A stretch of 27,425 bases of DNA from positions 1 to 27,425 of the IMG/VR virus record IMGVR_UViG_3300010211_000045. One strand, written 5' to 3'. This document shows, piece by piece, positions 1 to 5,710 of the stretch (position 1 is its first letter; each line of letters opens with the position of its first letter). The translations under genes and the position numbers were made by a program. Source of the stretch: a virus. Below the pieces are notes generated by a model, which saw only the letters and a list, made by a program, of their open reading frames with translations, was not told the DNA's origin and did no database searches.

Positions 1-1086
1 TCAGGGCTTTTCGGGCGGTGCCCGCCTCTCCAACAAAGCCATGCCGGCCTCAGCCCGACGCTTCCGGTCGGCCGTTTGTGTGTAGCGTTGCACCATGACC
101 AGTTGGCGGTGCCCGGTGATGGCGGCAATGGTCCGATCGTCGGCGCCGGCATCGGCGAGCCGGGTGGCCACGGTGTGGCGCAGCCCGTGGAACGTCAGGC
201 GAGGGCCGATTGCGCCCTCGGCCTCCAACCGCCGGGTGAGGCGGAAGAACATCGCCTTGAACCCATGGCTTGTGTACGGCTTCCGATCCCGGAGGCCGGC
301 GACGATGGTTTCGGCGCGCCGTTCGGTTGCCTCAAGGATGCCGGCAAGATCCCGGTGGACGGGGATCCAAACCTCGTCGCCCGTCTTGCTCTGACGCCAA
401 CGGATCCAGCCGTCATCGATCGCTGACCACGGCAGCGCCAGCACATCGCCCTGTCGCAAGCCGGTGTAGGCCCCAAGAGCGACCGCCTCGCGAATGCCGG
501 CAGGCGCCGCCGCGAGCACGGTGGCCAGTTCTTCCTCGGTCCACGGTCTGTTTGCCGCCGGCTTGTCACGCGGGCGGGGAATGCGGGGGATCTTCTCGGC
601 CGGGGTCAGGCCTGGAACGTGGCCATAGGGACGCCCCCAATTCCACACCAAGGAAATGACGGCGAGCACCAGATTCGCCTGCCGCCAGCCGTGGCGTTCG
701 TGCGTGGCGTCGCGCAACCGCATGAGGGACGGGCTGTCGATCAGATCGAGGGGGATCGTGTTCATGCCCTTGCCCGGACGTTCCGGATTCGGTTCCGCCA
801 GATAGTCCAGGATGGCCCGATAGCTTTGCCGCGTGCGCGGAGCAAGGGCGGCGTACTTGGGGCTCATAAGGTAGAGTTCACGCAACCAGCCCCAGGTGCC
901 TTTCTCGGCGCGCGGCTCCGCGCCCTTATCCGCCGCCTCGGCATCCAGCGCAGCGACTTCGGCGATGAACGCGGCCGTTCCTTCCCGCTCCCGCAGGCGC
1001 TTTCCCGTACCGCGATGATACAGGTAGACGGCGCCGGTCTTCCGATTCCGGACCCGCTTGATGCCTTTGATTCGGTACACGGGCAT
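1..1086 (-). CDS. int: Tyrosine-family site-specific integrase
   Basis: Integrase that recombines phage and host att sites through a tyrosine-DNA intermediate. The protein is 361 aa when started at the ATG at 1086. An upstream extension in the same frame runs through the preceding gene and looks spurious. An N-terminal arm (about 1-60) and SAM-like core-binding domain (about 63-160) precede the catalytic domain. All catalytic residues are visible: Arg211 in YTGLRQGD, Lys234 in QSKTGDE, His300 and Arg303 in HGLRHT, His326 in TGHR and Tyr335 in VQRYTQ. The gene looks intact. It is the last gene of a leftward operon, 4 bases after the excisionase-like gene. Its position at the prophage edge suggests that att lies just left of the window. 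Confidence 0.95.
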   Translation of the reverse strand: MPVYRIKGIKRVRNRKTGAVYLYHRGTGKRLREREGTAAFIAEVAALDAEAADKGAEPRAEKGTWGWLRELYLMSPKYAALAPRTRQSYRAILDYLAEPNPERPGKGMNTIPLDLIDSPSLMRLRDATHERHGWRQANLVLAVISLVWNWGRPYGHVPGLTPAEKIPRIPRPRDKPAANRPWTEEELATVLAAAPAGIREAVALGAYTGLRQGDVLALPWSAIDDGWIRWRQSKTGDEVWIPVHRDLAGILEATERRAETIVAGLRDRKPYTSHGFKAMFFRLTRRLEAEGAIGPRLTFHGLRHTVATRLADAGADDRTIAAITGHRQLVMVQRYTQTADRKRRAEAGMALLERRAPPEKP

Positions 1087-1090
1087 CGGA

Positions 1091-1327
1091 TTAGGCGAAC
1101 AGCTCATCGGCCCAATTGGCCGGATCCGTGTTTGGCGTGGAGCCATCAAGATAGGCGTCCAGCTTCGTGCGATCGTACCGCACGCACCCGCCGATTCGGA
1201 CGGGCGGGACGGGCACATGCGAGCGCAGGGTGTTCGGACTGACCGACAGGTATGCGGCAGCCTCCTCGACCGCCAGCAAACGGGGCCAGCCGGGCAAGCG
1301 AGACAGATCGCGGGCGGAACGTGTCAT
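1091..1327 (-). CDS. Excisionase-like helix-turn-helix (MerR/Xis-type) protein
   Basis: 78-aa DNA-binding protein. Residues about 18-60 carry the winged-helix excisionase pattern: LLAVEEAAAYLSVSPNTLRS, then the wing VPPVRIGGCVRYDRTKLDAYL. This matches the AlpA/Xis-like HTH_17 family, in which a short helix-turn-helix reads DNA and the wing contains an R-hxx-D-L motif. It lies directly upstream of int in the same operon (4-base gap), so it probably acts as a recombination directionality factor or an accessory factor for integration. The start at 1327 was chosen because the HTH begins about 15 residues in. Longer starts would overlap the HD-domain gene. An alternative role as a transcriptional regulator of int cannot be excluded. 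Confidence 0.82.
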   Translation of the reverse strand: MTRSARDLSRLPGWPRLLAVEEAAAYLSVSPNTLRSHVPVPPVRIGGCVRYDRTKLDAYLDGSTPNTDPANWADELFA

Positions 1328-1335
1328 AGTGGTCC

Positions 1336-1950
1336 TCACACACTCACTGGCGCGTCGGCCGGGAGCAAGGTCCGCAGGGTGGCGAGCCACCGATCGGCGG
1401 CTTGATGCCAGGGCTCGGGCCGCAACACGGTGGTGGTGTCGGGAGCGGGCAAGCCCAGATCCCACGGGGCCTCGCTTGGGGCGAGCAGATCGCGGCGTTC
1501 CGTTGACAACGCGACCATGTCCGCGTGATGCACCGCTCGCCGGGCGGCCGGCGGGGGCACCGGCATTCCGGCGGCGGTCCAGACCACCGCATCCGTGGCG
1601 TCCGTGAGATACGCCAGCCACCCGCGCACCGCATCGGGGGCGCAGCGCTTCAGGGGCGCGGGCCAATCCACGCCCATCAGGGCCTCATGGGCATCGTGCA
1701 CTAAGCCGTAGAGGCGCAGGTCCGGGGGTAGCAGGCTCGCCACATGGCAACAGTGCTGCGCCACGCTGTAGGGCGCGGCCTGGGTGGCCCCGCCGAACCG
1801 GGCAATCTTGCCCAGGCCGTCGGCGATATCGCGCCAGCACACGTCCTCGACGCGGGGGCTCAGGGGAAACCAGCGCCGCCCGCTGGCCATCTGTAGCCAA
1901 TCGCCAGCGCGGCGCGAGGTAGTGTCTGACGACCGAAGAAGACAGGTCAT
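1336..1950 (-). CDS. HD-domain phosphohydrolase (phage nucleotide hydrolase type)
   Basis: 204-aa metal-dependent phosphohydrolase of the HD superfamily. The phage subfamily pattern is clear: an N-terminal TASGR-like segment (ASGRRWFPL), then ARFGG, PYSVAQH with metal ligand His66, the HD pair His85-Asp86 in LVHDAHEAL, and Asp144 in HHADMVALS. The relatives I know (the YfbR nucleotidase and phage HD enzymes such as DatZ of cyanophage S-2L) act on deoxynucleotides. A role in shaping the nucleotide pool is therefore likely, but the substrate cannot be read from sequence. The usual GDIP motif after HDAxEA is GVDWP here. It sits in the integrase operon, 8 bases before the excisionase-like gene, with a GGGAG ribosome site before ATG 1950. 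No membrane or signal segment is seen. Confidence 0.82.
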   Translation of the reverse strand: MTCLLRSSDTTSRRAGDWLQMASGRRWFPLSPRVEDVCWRDIADGLGKIARFGGATQAAPYSVAQHCCHVASLLPPDLRLYGLVHDAHEALMGVDWPAPLKRCAPDAVRGWLAYLTDATDAVVWTAAGMPVPPPAARRAVHHADMVALSTERRDLLAPSEAPWDLGLPAPDTTTVLRPEPWHQAADRWLATLRTLLPADAPVSV

Positions 1951-2025
1951 GAAATAGCTCCCGGAGACGGCGCGGCGGTGCCGATAGGCCCCGCCGCTGT
2001 CAGCCTTACGCGTCCGGCTGTTCGC

Positions 2026-2181
2026 TCAGGGCGCGCCGGTCGCGGCCATACCGACAAGGCCGAACGCCACGATGTCCGAGGCGGTTTCGGGGGCCATGAC
2101 CAAGTGGAGAAACCCGAACACCGCAAACAGGGTGACGAAGCCAAGCAGCGCGACCGCGAACTCGTGGATCACGGTAAGCAT
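2026..2181 (-). CDS. Small single-span membrane protein (51 aa), unknown function
   Basis: Short open frame on the minus strand, found by direct translation. It starts at ATG 2181 and stops with TGA ending at 2026. A GGGGGTGA ribosome site lies about 6 bases before the start, inside the end of the upstream GapR-like gene, so the two genes overlap by 13 bases as in a coupled operon. The N-terminal half is strongly hydrophobic: residues about 7-29 read EFAVALLGFVTLFAVFGFL, a good transmembrane helix. A short second hydrophobic stretch is at about 38-47. No cleavage site or lipobox is seen. I do not recognise the family. Small membrane proteins in temperate-phage early operons can affect superinfection or the host envelope, but that is only a possibility here. 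Competing frames over the same DNA give low-complexity Arg/Pro peptides. Confidence 0.62.
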   Translation of the reverse strand: MLTVIHEFAVALLGFVTLFAVFGFLHLVMAPETASDIVAFGLVGMAATGAP

Positions 2182-2540
2182 CGGCGGTCACCCCCGGCCG
2201 GCGCGCGCACCGGAATGCCCAGGTCCTCGCGATACATGGCCATCAGCGCGTCGTGATGGTCCCGCTCGTCCGGGGTCATGCGACGCAGCCGCAGGGCCGC
2301 GCGCAAATAGGTCGTCGAGAACCCCTTGGCGACGGCCTGAGCCTCTGTGGTGGCGATATCCGCCCGCACATTGGCGATTTCGGCGTTGATGCGCGCCAAG
2401 CGTGGCGCGGCTTGGTCGGGCGGTGTCGCGCCCGCTTTCACCTCGGCGCGGACATCGTTGGCTGCGGCCTGGAGCCCCAACCGCTCGCGGTGAAGGGCCT
2501 CAATGCGGTTGGCGTACAAGGGGAGACAACTGGGGACCAT
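2169..2540 (-). CDS. GapR-like (DUF2312-type) DNA-binding protein
   Basis: 123-aa helical, charged protein. The C-terminal half (about 68-108, from AVAKGFSTTYLRAALRLRRM to the LGI that ends this block) follows the pattern of GapR/DUF2312 proteins: a long N-terminal coiled coil, then a KGFDxxxLRxxxRLRK-like segment, an acidic xxERxxxxAL segment and a final Y..xLG. GapR itself is an alphaproteobacterial nucleoid-associated protein that binds overtwisted DNA. Here the coiled coil (about 11-66) carries an extra segment around KAGATPPDQAA. The role in the phage is inferred: DNA structuring during integration or replication. The gene begins 3 bases after the 61-aa gene and overlaps the 51-aa membrane protein. 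The alternative is an unrelated coiled-coil protein with chance similarity. Confidence 0.6.
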   Translation of the reverse strand: MVPSCLPLYANRIEALHRERLGLQAAANDVRAEVKAGATPPDQAAPRLARINAEIANVRADIATTEAQAVAKGFSTTYLRAALRLRRMTPDERDHHDALMAMYREDLGIPVRAPAGGDRRCLP

Positions 2541-2543
2541 GAC

Positions 2544-2729
2544 TCAGCCCTCCGCCTGATCAGCGGCGGCCTGCAACCGCGCGGTATCGCGCATGATGAT
2601 CAGCATACGCTCGCGCTGCCGGGCGGACAGGGCGTGCCACGCGGTCAGAACCGCAAGGGCGTCGTCGGAGGTAAGGAGGTCGGATGGAACGGGTCGCTTG
2701 GATACTCGATCGGACTGTACGTCGCACAT
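2544..2729 (-). CDS. Hypothetical 61-aa protein, first gene of the integrase operon
   Basis: Small, probably helical and soluble protein. The second half (ALSARQRERMLIIMRDTARL and following) looks like a short amphipathic helical hairpin. I do not recognise the family. It is the promoter-proximal gene of the leftward operon that ends in int, with the next gene starting 3 bases after its stop. The start at ATG 2729 is supported by GAGGGAG placed 8-14 bases upstream. That ribosome site lies in the loop and 3' arm of a perfect inverted repeat (2731-2761), which suggests translational or operator control. Confidence 0.6.
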   Translation of the reverse strand: MCDVQSDRVSKRPVPSDLLTSDDALAVLTAWHALSARQRERMLIIMRDTARLQAAADQAEG

Positions 2730-2730
2730 G

Positions 2731-2761
2731 ATTGAAGCTCCCTCGTAATGTGAGCTTCAAT
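2731..2761 (-). promoter_or_regulatory. Perfect 10-bp inverted repeat covering the ribosome binding site of the 61-aa gene
   Basis: ATTGAAGCTC (2731-2740) and GAGCTTCAAT (2752-2761) are perfect complements separated by 11 bases. In the minus-strand transcript the hairpin ends one base before the start codon at 2729. The GAGGGAG ribosome site falls in the loop and the start-proximal arm. It could sequester the ribosome site in RNA, or be an operator for a dimeric repressor in DNA. Confidence 0.6.
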
Positions 2762-2763
2762 AC

Positions 2764-2784
2764 AATATCGTTGTTATCGATATT
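2764..2784. promoter_or_regulatory. Inverted repeat, candidate repressor operator
   Basis: AATATCG (2764-2770) and CGATATT (2778-2784) are perfect 7-bp arms around a 7-base spacer. The right half with its flank (ATCGATATTCG, 2776-2786) occurs again just before the cro-type gene at 3531-3541. This makes it a candidate recognition element for the repressor or Cro. It lies between the left operon start and a TATAAT-like sequence on the minus strand (2808-2803). Confidence 0.5.
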
Positions 2785-2822
2785 CGTCCACCAGAAAAAT
2801 TGATTATATCGCCCGATCGGGA

Positions 2823-2852
2823 TTGCAGTGGCGCGAAGGTTCTTGCTATGTT
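2823..2852 (+). promoter_or_regulatory. Weak candidate promoter for the 66-aa plus-strand ORF
   Basis: TTGCAG at 2823-2828 and TATGTT at 2847-2852 are 18 bases apart. They sit about 37 bases before the ATG at 2889, which has a strong AGGAGG ribosome site. Matches to the sigma-70 consensus are moderate, so this is tentative. Confidence 0.3.
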
Positions 2853-2888
2853 CCTATTGTGTGACCGCCGACGAGGAGGGGTGGGAAA

Positions 2889-3089
2889 ATGCAGGTGGAT
2901 GACATGATGCGCGCCCGTGTACGGCAGCGAGCGCGAGAATTGACGCGACCGTACCGACACCGCCGCCTGATCCGCCAAACCGGCTTGATGTGCGTATTCT
3001 TCGGAGCCAGCTTCGCGCTAGGCGCCGTCTCCGCCCGCGCCGGCGTCCTCGGGCGGGCGCTCTTGCTGGCGAGCCAGATCGTCATGTAA
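2889..3089 (+). CDS. Small basic membrane protein (66 aa), unknown function
   Basis: A strong ribosome site (AGGAGGGG, about 10 bases upstream) precedes ATG 2889. The N-terminal 30 residues are very basic (many Arg), which fits a cytoplasmic positive-inside segment. Residues about 33-50 (GLMCVFFGASFALGAVSA) form one hydrophobic span, with a second weak one near the end. No family is recognised. It runs convergently into the end of the repressor gene with about 72 bases of overlap, so one of the two ends may be less constrained than the other. The ribosome site and plausible membrane topology argue that it is real. The antisense overlap argues for caution. Confidence 0.45.
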   Translation: MQVDDMMRARVRQRARELTRPYRHRRLIRQTGLMCVFFGASFALGAVSARAGVLGRALLLASQIVM

Positions 3090-3461
3090 GCGAATAAGGG
3101 TCTCCGCCAGGATGTCCGGCGGTAAATCGGCGGCGCGCAAGAATCGGGCCGCCTCGCGCACAGCGGCGCGAAACAGATCCTTATCCATCATACCGGACGG
3201 CAAGCGTAGTGGCGCAGATGCGGCAGCATCATCGCCGCGCAGCCAGGCCGGAGTCGTCTGCAGCGCGGCGGCGAGTTGCGAGATCCGCCGAGGCTGCTTC
3301 GATCCGCCGCGCTCGACCTCGGCAATACTGCTCTGCGAATACCCGGTCATCTCCCCCAATTCTACCTGACTAATCCCCAACTCTTCGCGCCGTGCTTTCA
3401 CGCGAGCGCCCAGAGACGACAGGGAGGGAGCGGCAGGTTCGTCCGGATGTGTATCGACCAT
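3018..3461 (-). CDS. XRE-family phage repressor (CI-like, no protease domain)
   Basis: 147-aa transcriptional repressor. A helix-turn-helix of the XRE/lambda-repressor type occupies about 15-75: LGARVKARREELGISQVELG, then EMTGYSQSSIAEVERGGSKQ, ending in ALQTTPAWLRG. The C-terminal half is short, helical and acidic and has no S24/LexA peptidase motif, so RecA-stimulated self-cleavage is not expected. It is divergent from the YdaS/Cro gene at 3553, the classical immunity layout. ATGs at 3494 or 3554 in the same frame are possible, but the rightward promoter (3488-3517) would then lie inside the coding region, so 3461 is preferred. No strong ribosome site precedes any of these starts. The 3' end overlaps a convergent small ORF. 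Confidence 0.85.
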   Translation of the reverse strand: MVDTHPDEPAAPSLSSLGARVKARREELGISQVELGEMTGYSQSSIAEVERGGSKQPRRISQLAAALQTTPAWLRGDDAAASAPLRLPSGMMDKDLFRAAVREAARFLRAADLPPDILAETLIRLHDDLARQQERPPEDAGAGGDGA

Positions 3462-3487
3462 GCCCGGCAGCTTAACGGATTTATCGA

Positions 3488-3517
3488 TTGGCATCGTGTG
3501 AAATAAACTGATATAGT
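3488..3517 (+). promoter_or_regulatory. Rightward early promoter (PR-like)
   Basis: TTGGCA (3488-3493) and TATAGT (3512-3517) are separated by 18 bases. Each matches the sigma-70 consensus at five of six positions. The predicted RNA start near 3524 leaves a short leader to the YdaS/Cro start at 3553. It lies in the divergent gap with the repressor gene, close to the CGATATTCG motif at 3533-3541, as expected for an operator-controlled early promoter. Confidence 0.6.
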
Positions 3518-3552
3518 GAGCATCACCAAAATCGATATTCGAGGATCGCAGC

Positions 3553-3801
3553 ATGGATCTCTCTACCCCTCAACAGGCGTTGCGCGCCGCCGCCACCCTA
3601 TGCGGGTCCCAGGCTGCGCTGGGCCAGGCTGTCGACCGCGCACAGTCGACGGTCTCTGAATGGATTCTACGCGGGCGGTGTCCGGCCGAAATCGCCGTCA
3701 GAATCTCCCGCGCCACCGACGGCCGCATTCCCGCATCCGCCCTGCGCCCCGACCTGTACGGCCCCGCCTCCCGCAGGGACAGCGCTGTCGATGCGTCCTG
3801 A
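3553..3801 (+). CDS. YdaS-type Cro/antitoxin-like helix-turn-helix protein
   Basis: 82-aa DNA-binding protein of the YdaS_antitoxin (Cro-like) family. The family pattern runs across about 7-67: an ALRAAATLCGSQAALGQA segment, the recognition region VDRAQSTVSEWILRGRCPAE, then RISRATDGRIPASALRPDLY. In phages this family takes the Cro position, opposing the repressor and controlling early transcription. It begins 30 bases after the CGATATTCG motif region, with a GAGGATCG ribosome site before ATG 3553, and is the first gene of the rightward early region. The C-terminal tail after about 70 is low complexity. No toxin partner (YdaT) is evident downstream. Confidence 0.85.
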   Translation: MDLSTPQQALRAAATLCGSQAALGQAVDRAQSTVSEWILRGRCPAEIAVRISRATDGRIPASALRPDLYGPASRRDSAVDAS

Positions 3802-3960
3802 AGCAACCAGCGCCAACGTCCCCTCGATATCGTCCCGCCGCCGGGCAAGGGCCGCATCCGTGGCCGAGTCGCCGGTCTTCGTGCCAGCGGGCGGTTGGGC
3901 CGCCAACTGGGCGTCCAGGCTGGGCGCAGGCGGAATCACGGGCGGTGGTCGGGTGGGCAT
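3667..3960 (-). CDS. Doubtful small ORF antisense to the cro region
   Basis: 97-aa frame starting at ATG 3960 with a good ribosome-site-like AAGGGAAGG. Its first half (LDAQLAAQPPAGTKTGDSA, then a charged ARRRDDIEG helix) lies in the otherwise empty gap 3802-4041. Its second half is Gly-rich and antisense to the YdaS/Cro gene, as expected of a shadow frame. No family is recognised. Either a shorter real gene once ended near 3800, or this is chance. It is kept only because nothing else fills the gap. Confidence 0.25.
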   Translation of the reverse strand: MPTRPPPVIPPAPSLDAQLAAQPPAGTKTGDSATDAALARRRDDIEGTLALVASGRIDSAVPAGGGAVQVGAQGGCGNAAVGGAGDSDGDFGRTPPA

Positions 3961-4041
3961 GGCGCCTTCCCTTTCATTGAACGGATCCGGTGTCAGCCAG
4001 CATGGCCGGAGCCGACGTGCGACACCATGGGAGTGTGCCCA

Positions 4042-4629
4042 ATGACCTGTACCGCCTCCCTTGCACCCCAGTTCGGCGACGATGCCGAGGCTGCCGTGGC
4101 CGCCGTACGAGAGCGTATCCAGGGTGTATGCCGCCTGTACGACGCGAAAACACTGGCCCGCATGTGCGGCGTTGCCCCCAAAACGGCCGAAAGCTGGCGC
4201 GAAGGCCGCGCCACCCCGCAACCGGACGGCATGGCCCGGCTGGCTGGCGCCCTGGGGCGGGAGGTGTTGGACGTGATCTATGGCCCCGTCATCGGCGAGC
4301 CGAATTTCGACCAGCGCCTCGGGGCCCTGGCCCTGCAGATCGAAACCCTACGAGAGGACGTGCGAGAGGCGGGATATGACTCTCTGGTCTTGGGTCCGAC
4401 GGGCCCTGATGCGAGCACTGGCCCAGCGGCTGGCGTCTCGGCACCTACGACAGGCAGAGCATCACGCCGCTCGCGCGGTCTGGTGGCACCGGCGCTCCTG
4501 ATGCTGGCAGTCTCCGCCGGCGCCGCCCTGCTGCCGTTGCTGACCCATGGGGAAGATGGGGATCCCCTGCTACGCGCCCGCAACGGCCGCACGGTTCGGG
4601 TGGTCCGCACTCAAACCCGGGAGTGCTGA
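4042..4629 (+). CDS. Helix-turn-helix regulator with a C-terminal membrane anchor
   Basis: 195-aa protein. An HTH-like segment at about 32-72 (YDAKTLARMCGVAPKTAESW, then a REGRATPQPDGMARLAGALG tail) resembles phage CII/Cro-type DNA-binding domains. A helical linker follows (about 90-112), then a Pro/Thr/Ser-rich stretch, a single hydrophobic span (about 147-167, LVAPALLMLAVSAGAALLPL) and a short basic tail ending in Glu-Cys. A membrane-anchored DNA-binding protein is unusual in a phage early operon. The start at 4042 has GGGAG upstream; an in-frame ATG at 4027 is also possible. The membrane and tail part is duplicated at 5518-5706. Function is inferred as early or late transcription control; the family is not named with confidence. 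Confidence 0.7.
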   Translation: MTCTASLAPQFGDDAEAAVAAVRERIQGVCRLYDAKTLARMCGVAPKTAESWREGRATPQPDGMARLAGALGREVLDVIYGPVIGEPNFDQRLGALALQIETLREDVREAGYDSLVLGPTGPDASTGPAAGVSAPTTGRASRRSRGLVAPALLMLAVSAGAALLPLLTHGEDGDPLLRARNGRTVRVVRTQTREC

Positions 4630-4694
4630 AGGATGGCCCAGTGCGCCGAACCGCACGACTGGAACGATGTTATCCGAGGTGTCGCATGATGCAG

Positions 4695-5366
4695 CTATTC
4701 GGTCGGCGGTGCAGGCAGTGTAAAGACCCGGACCAGAGATGTTTGCGTGGCGGCTGCGACGGCGACGTCGGACAGCCTGATGGTGACCGGGTCGCGCCGG
4801 GTAACAGCGACTTCGGTCGGCTCGACGACCGGATTGCCGTCAATGAAGGCGGGCCCCGCCAGGATCGTGGCGTCATCGCGTCCGTCGTGACGAACGGTTA
4901 CGGTCATGGTCGCGTCTCGGAAATCGATGCTGGCGGGAATGTTGGCGCGCGTTATCGCGTCCTGGAGTGCTTGCAGTTTTTTGGACGAGGCGCCTGTCAG
5001 CACCTCAATGCTGCCGTCGTCGAGCGGCCGTGCTCCCAGGACCACCGCGCCGTCGCTATGCCCCCGCGTGGGGGACAGCACATCCATGTCTACGGTGACG
5101 GACAGCCGGGCGTTCATGCCCATGTCCTTACATTCAGGATCGCGCGGATTCACGAACGCGGCCTGAAAGACCCCTATCATCTCCTGCGCCTTTTCCAGGC
5201 AGGTCTTCTGGGAGGGCATCTCCACCCAGACTGTGGCCGGGATGGCGATGGGGCGGTCCCCCTCCAGGGCCGTCGTCACATCAGAGACGTACAGGTCTGC
5301 GTCATAGCCGGTCTTGCAGCCGGCCAGGGCGATCAAACACAAAAAGGCAATGCTGCGCCTACGCAT
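4695..5366 (-). CDS. Putative lipoprotein of unknown function (moron)
   Basis: 223-aa protein with a clear type II signal peptide: Arg-rich n-region, hydrophobic FLCLIAL and lipobox Leu-Ala-Gly-Cys with the lipidated Cys17. The mature part is mixed alpha/beta, with Cys56 and Cys79 placed to form a possible disulfide. Asp follows the Cys region only distantly, so outer-membrane sorting is more likely than inner. A strong AGGAG ribosome site lies before ATG 5366. The gene runs against the surrounding early genes and has its own upstream region with a palindrome, typical of a lysogenic-conversion cassette expressed from the prophage. Similar small lipoproteins occur in other temperate phages, but I do not know an assigned function. 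It is bracketed by two copies of the same regulator tail. Confidence 0.75.
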   Translation of the reverse strand: MRRRSIAFLCLIALAGCKTGYDADLYVSDVTTALEGDRPIAIPATVWVEMPSQKTCLEKAQEMIGVFQAAFVNPRDPECKDMGMNARLSVTVDMDVLSPTRGHSDGAVVLGARPLDDGSIEVLTGASSKKLQALQDAITRANIPASIDFRDATMTVTVRHDGRDDATILAGPAFIDGNPVVEPTEVAVTRRDPVTIRLSDVAVAAATQTSLVRVFTLPAPPTE

Positions 5367-5424
5367 AAACTTCTCCTCGCGCGAAAAGTGTCCCTAGAGA
5401 GCAGAGACCATGTTGCACCGAAAG

Positions 5425-5438
5425 ATGGTGCGCACCAT
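5425..5438. promoter_or_regulatory. 14-bp perfect palindrome upstream of the lipoprotein gene
   Basis: ATGGTGCGCACCAT is a perfect palindrome centred about 65 bases upstream of the lipoprotein start at 5366. An overlapping GCACC/GGTGC pair (5415-5419 and 5427-5431) could form an alternative hairpin. It is a candidate operator for a dimeric regulator, possibly the nearby HTH protein. Confidence 0.4.
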
Positions 5439-5517
5439 GCCAAAATGGCGAGGGCGGCGCTACCTTTTCGCATCAAAAGGCGAGAGGCAACATCAACAGG
5501 CACCACCTCCGTCTTGA

Positions 5518-5706
5518 CCCAGCGGCACGAAGCGCACGACACGCCGCGCACGTCGCATGGTGGCGCCGACGCTTCTGATGCTGGCTCTGTCGGCCGGCGC
5601 AGCGTTGTTGCCGGTAATCACCAACGGCGCGGACGCCGACCCGCTGCTGCGCGCCCGCAACGGCCAAACCGTACGTGTCATCCGCACTCGAACCCGGGAG
5701 TGCTGA
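5518..5706 (+). pseudogene. Truncated second copy of the membrane-anchored regulator tail
   Basis: An open frame after the in-frame stop at 5515-5517 encodes a near copy of the C-terminal 50 residues of the 4042-4629 protein: the hydrophobic span VAPTLLMLALSAGAALLPV, then DPLLRARNGQTVRV and the terminal Arg-Glu-Cys. DNA similarity continues through the stop codon (ACCCGGGAGTGCTGA in both). The HTH half is absent. An internal ATG at 5557 would give a 49-aa membrane peptide, but no ribosome site precedes it. This is most simply the remnant of a duplicated regulator gene disrupted by the lipoprotein cassette. The zinc-protein gene starts 5 bases after its stop. A functional small membrane protein cannot be excluded. 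Confidence 0.65.
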
Positions 5707-5710
5707 GGGG

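Noticed and set aside
1-120. Attachment site next to integrase
   Set aside because: The window begins at the integrase stop codon, and no tRNA fragment or repeat of a distal sequence is visible; att must lie outside.
2006-2191. 61-aa minus-strand frame overlapping the 51-aa membrane protein
   Set aside because: It encodes an Arg/Pro/Gly-rich peptide typical of a shadow frame in GC-rich DNA; the 51-aa frame has the ribosome site and a coherent hydrophobic helix.
4633-4689. 18-codon frame directly after the membrane-anchored regulator
   Set aside because: Too short, no family pattern and not similar to the zinc protein that follows the second tail copy; possibly leftover sequence from the duplication.
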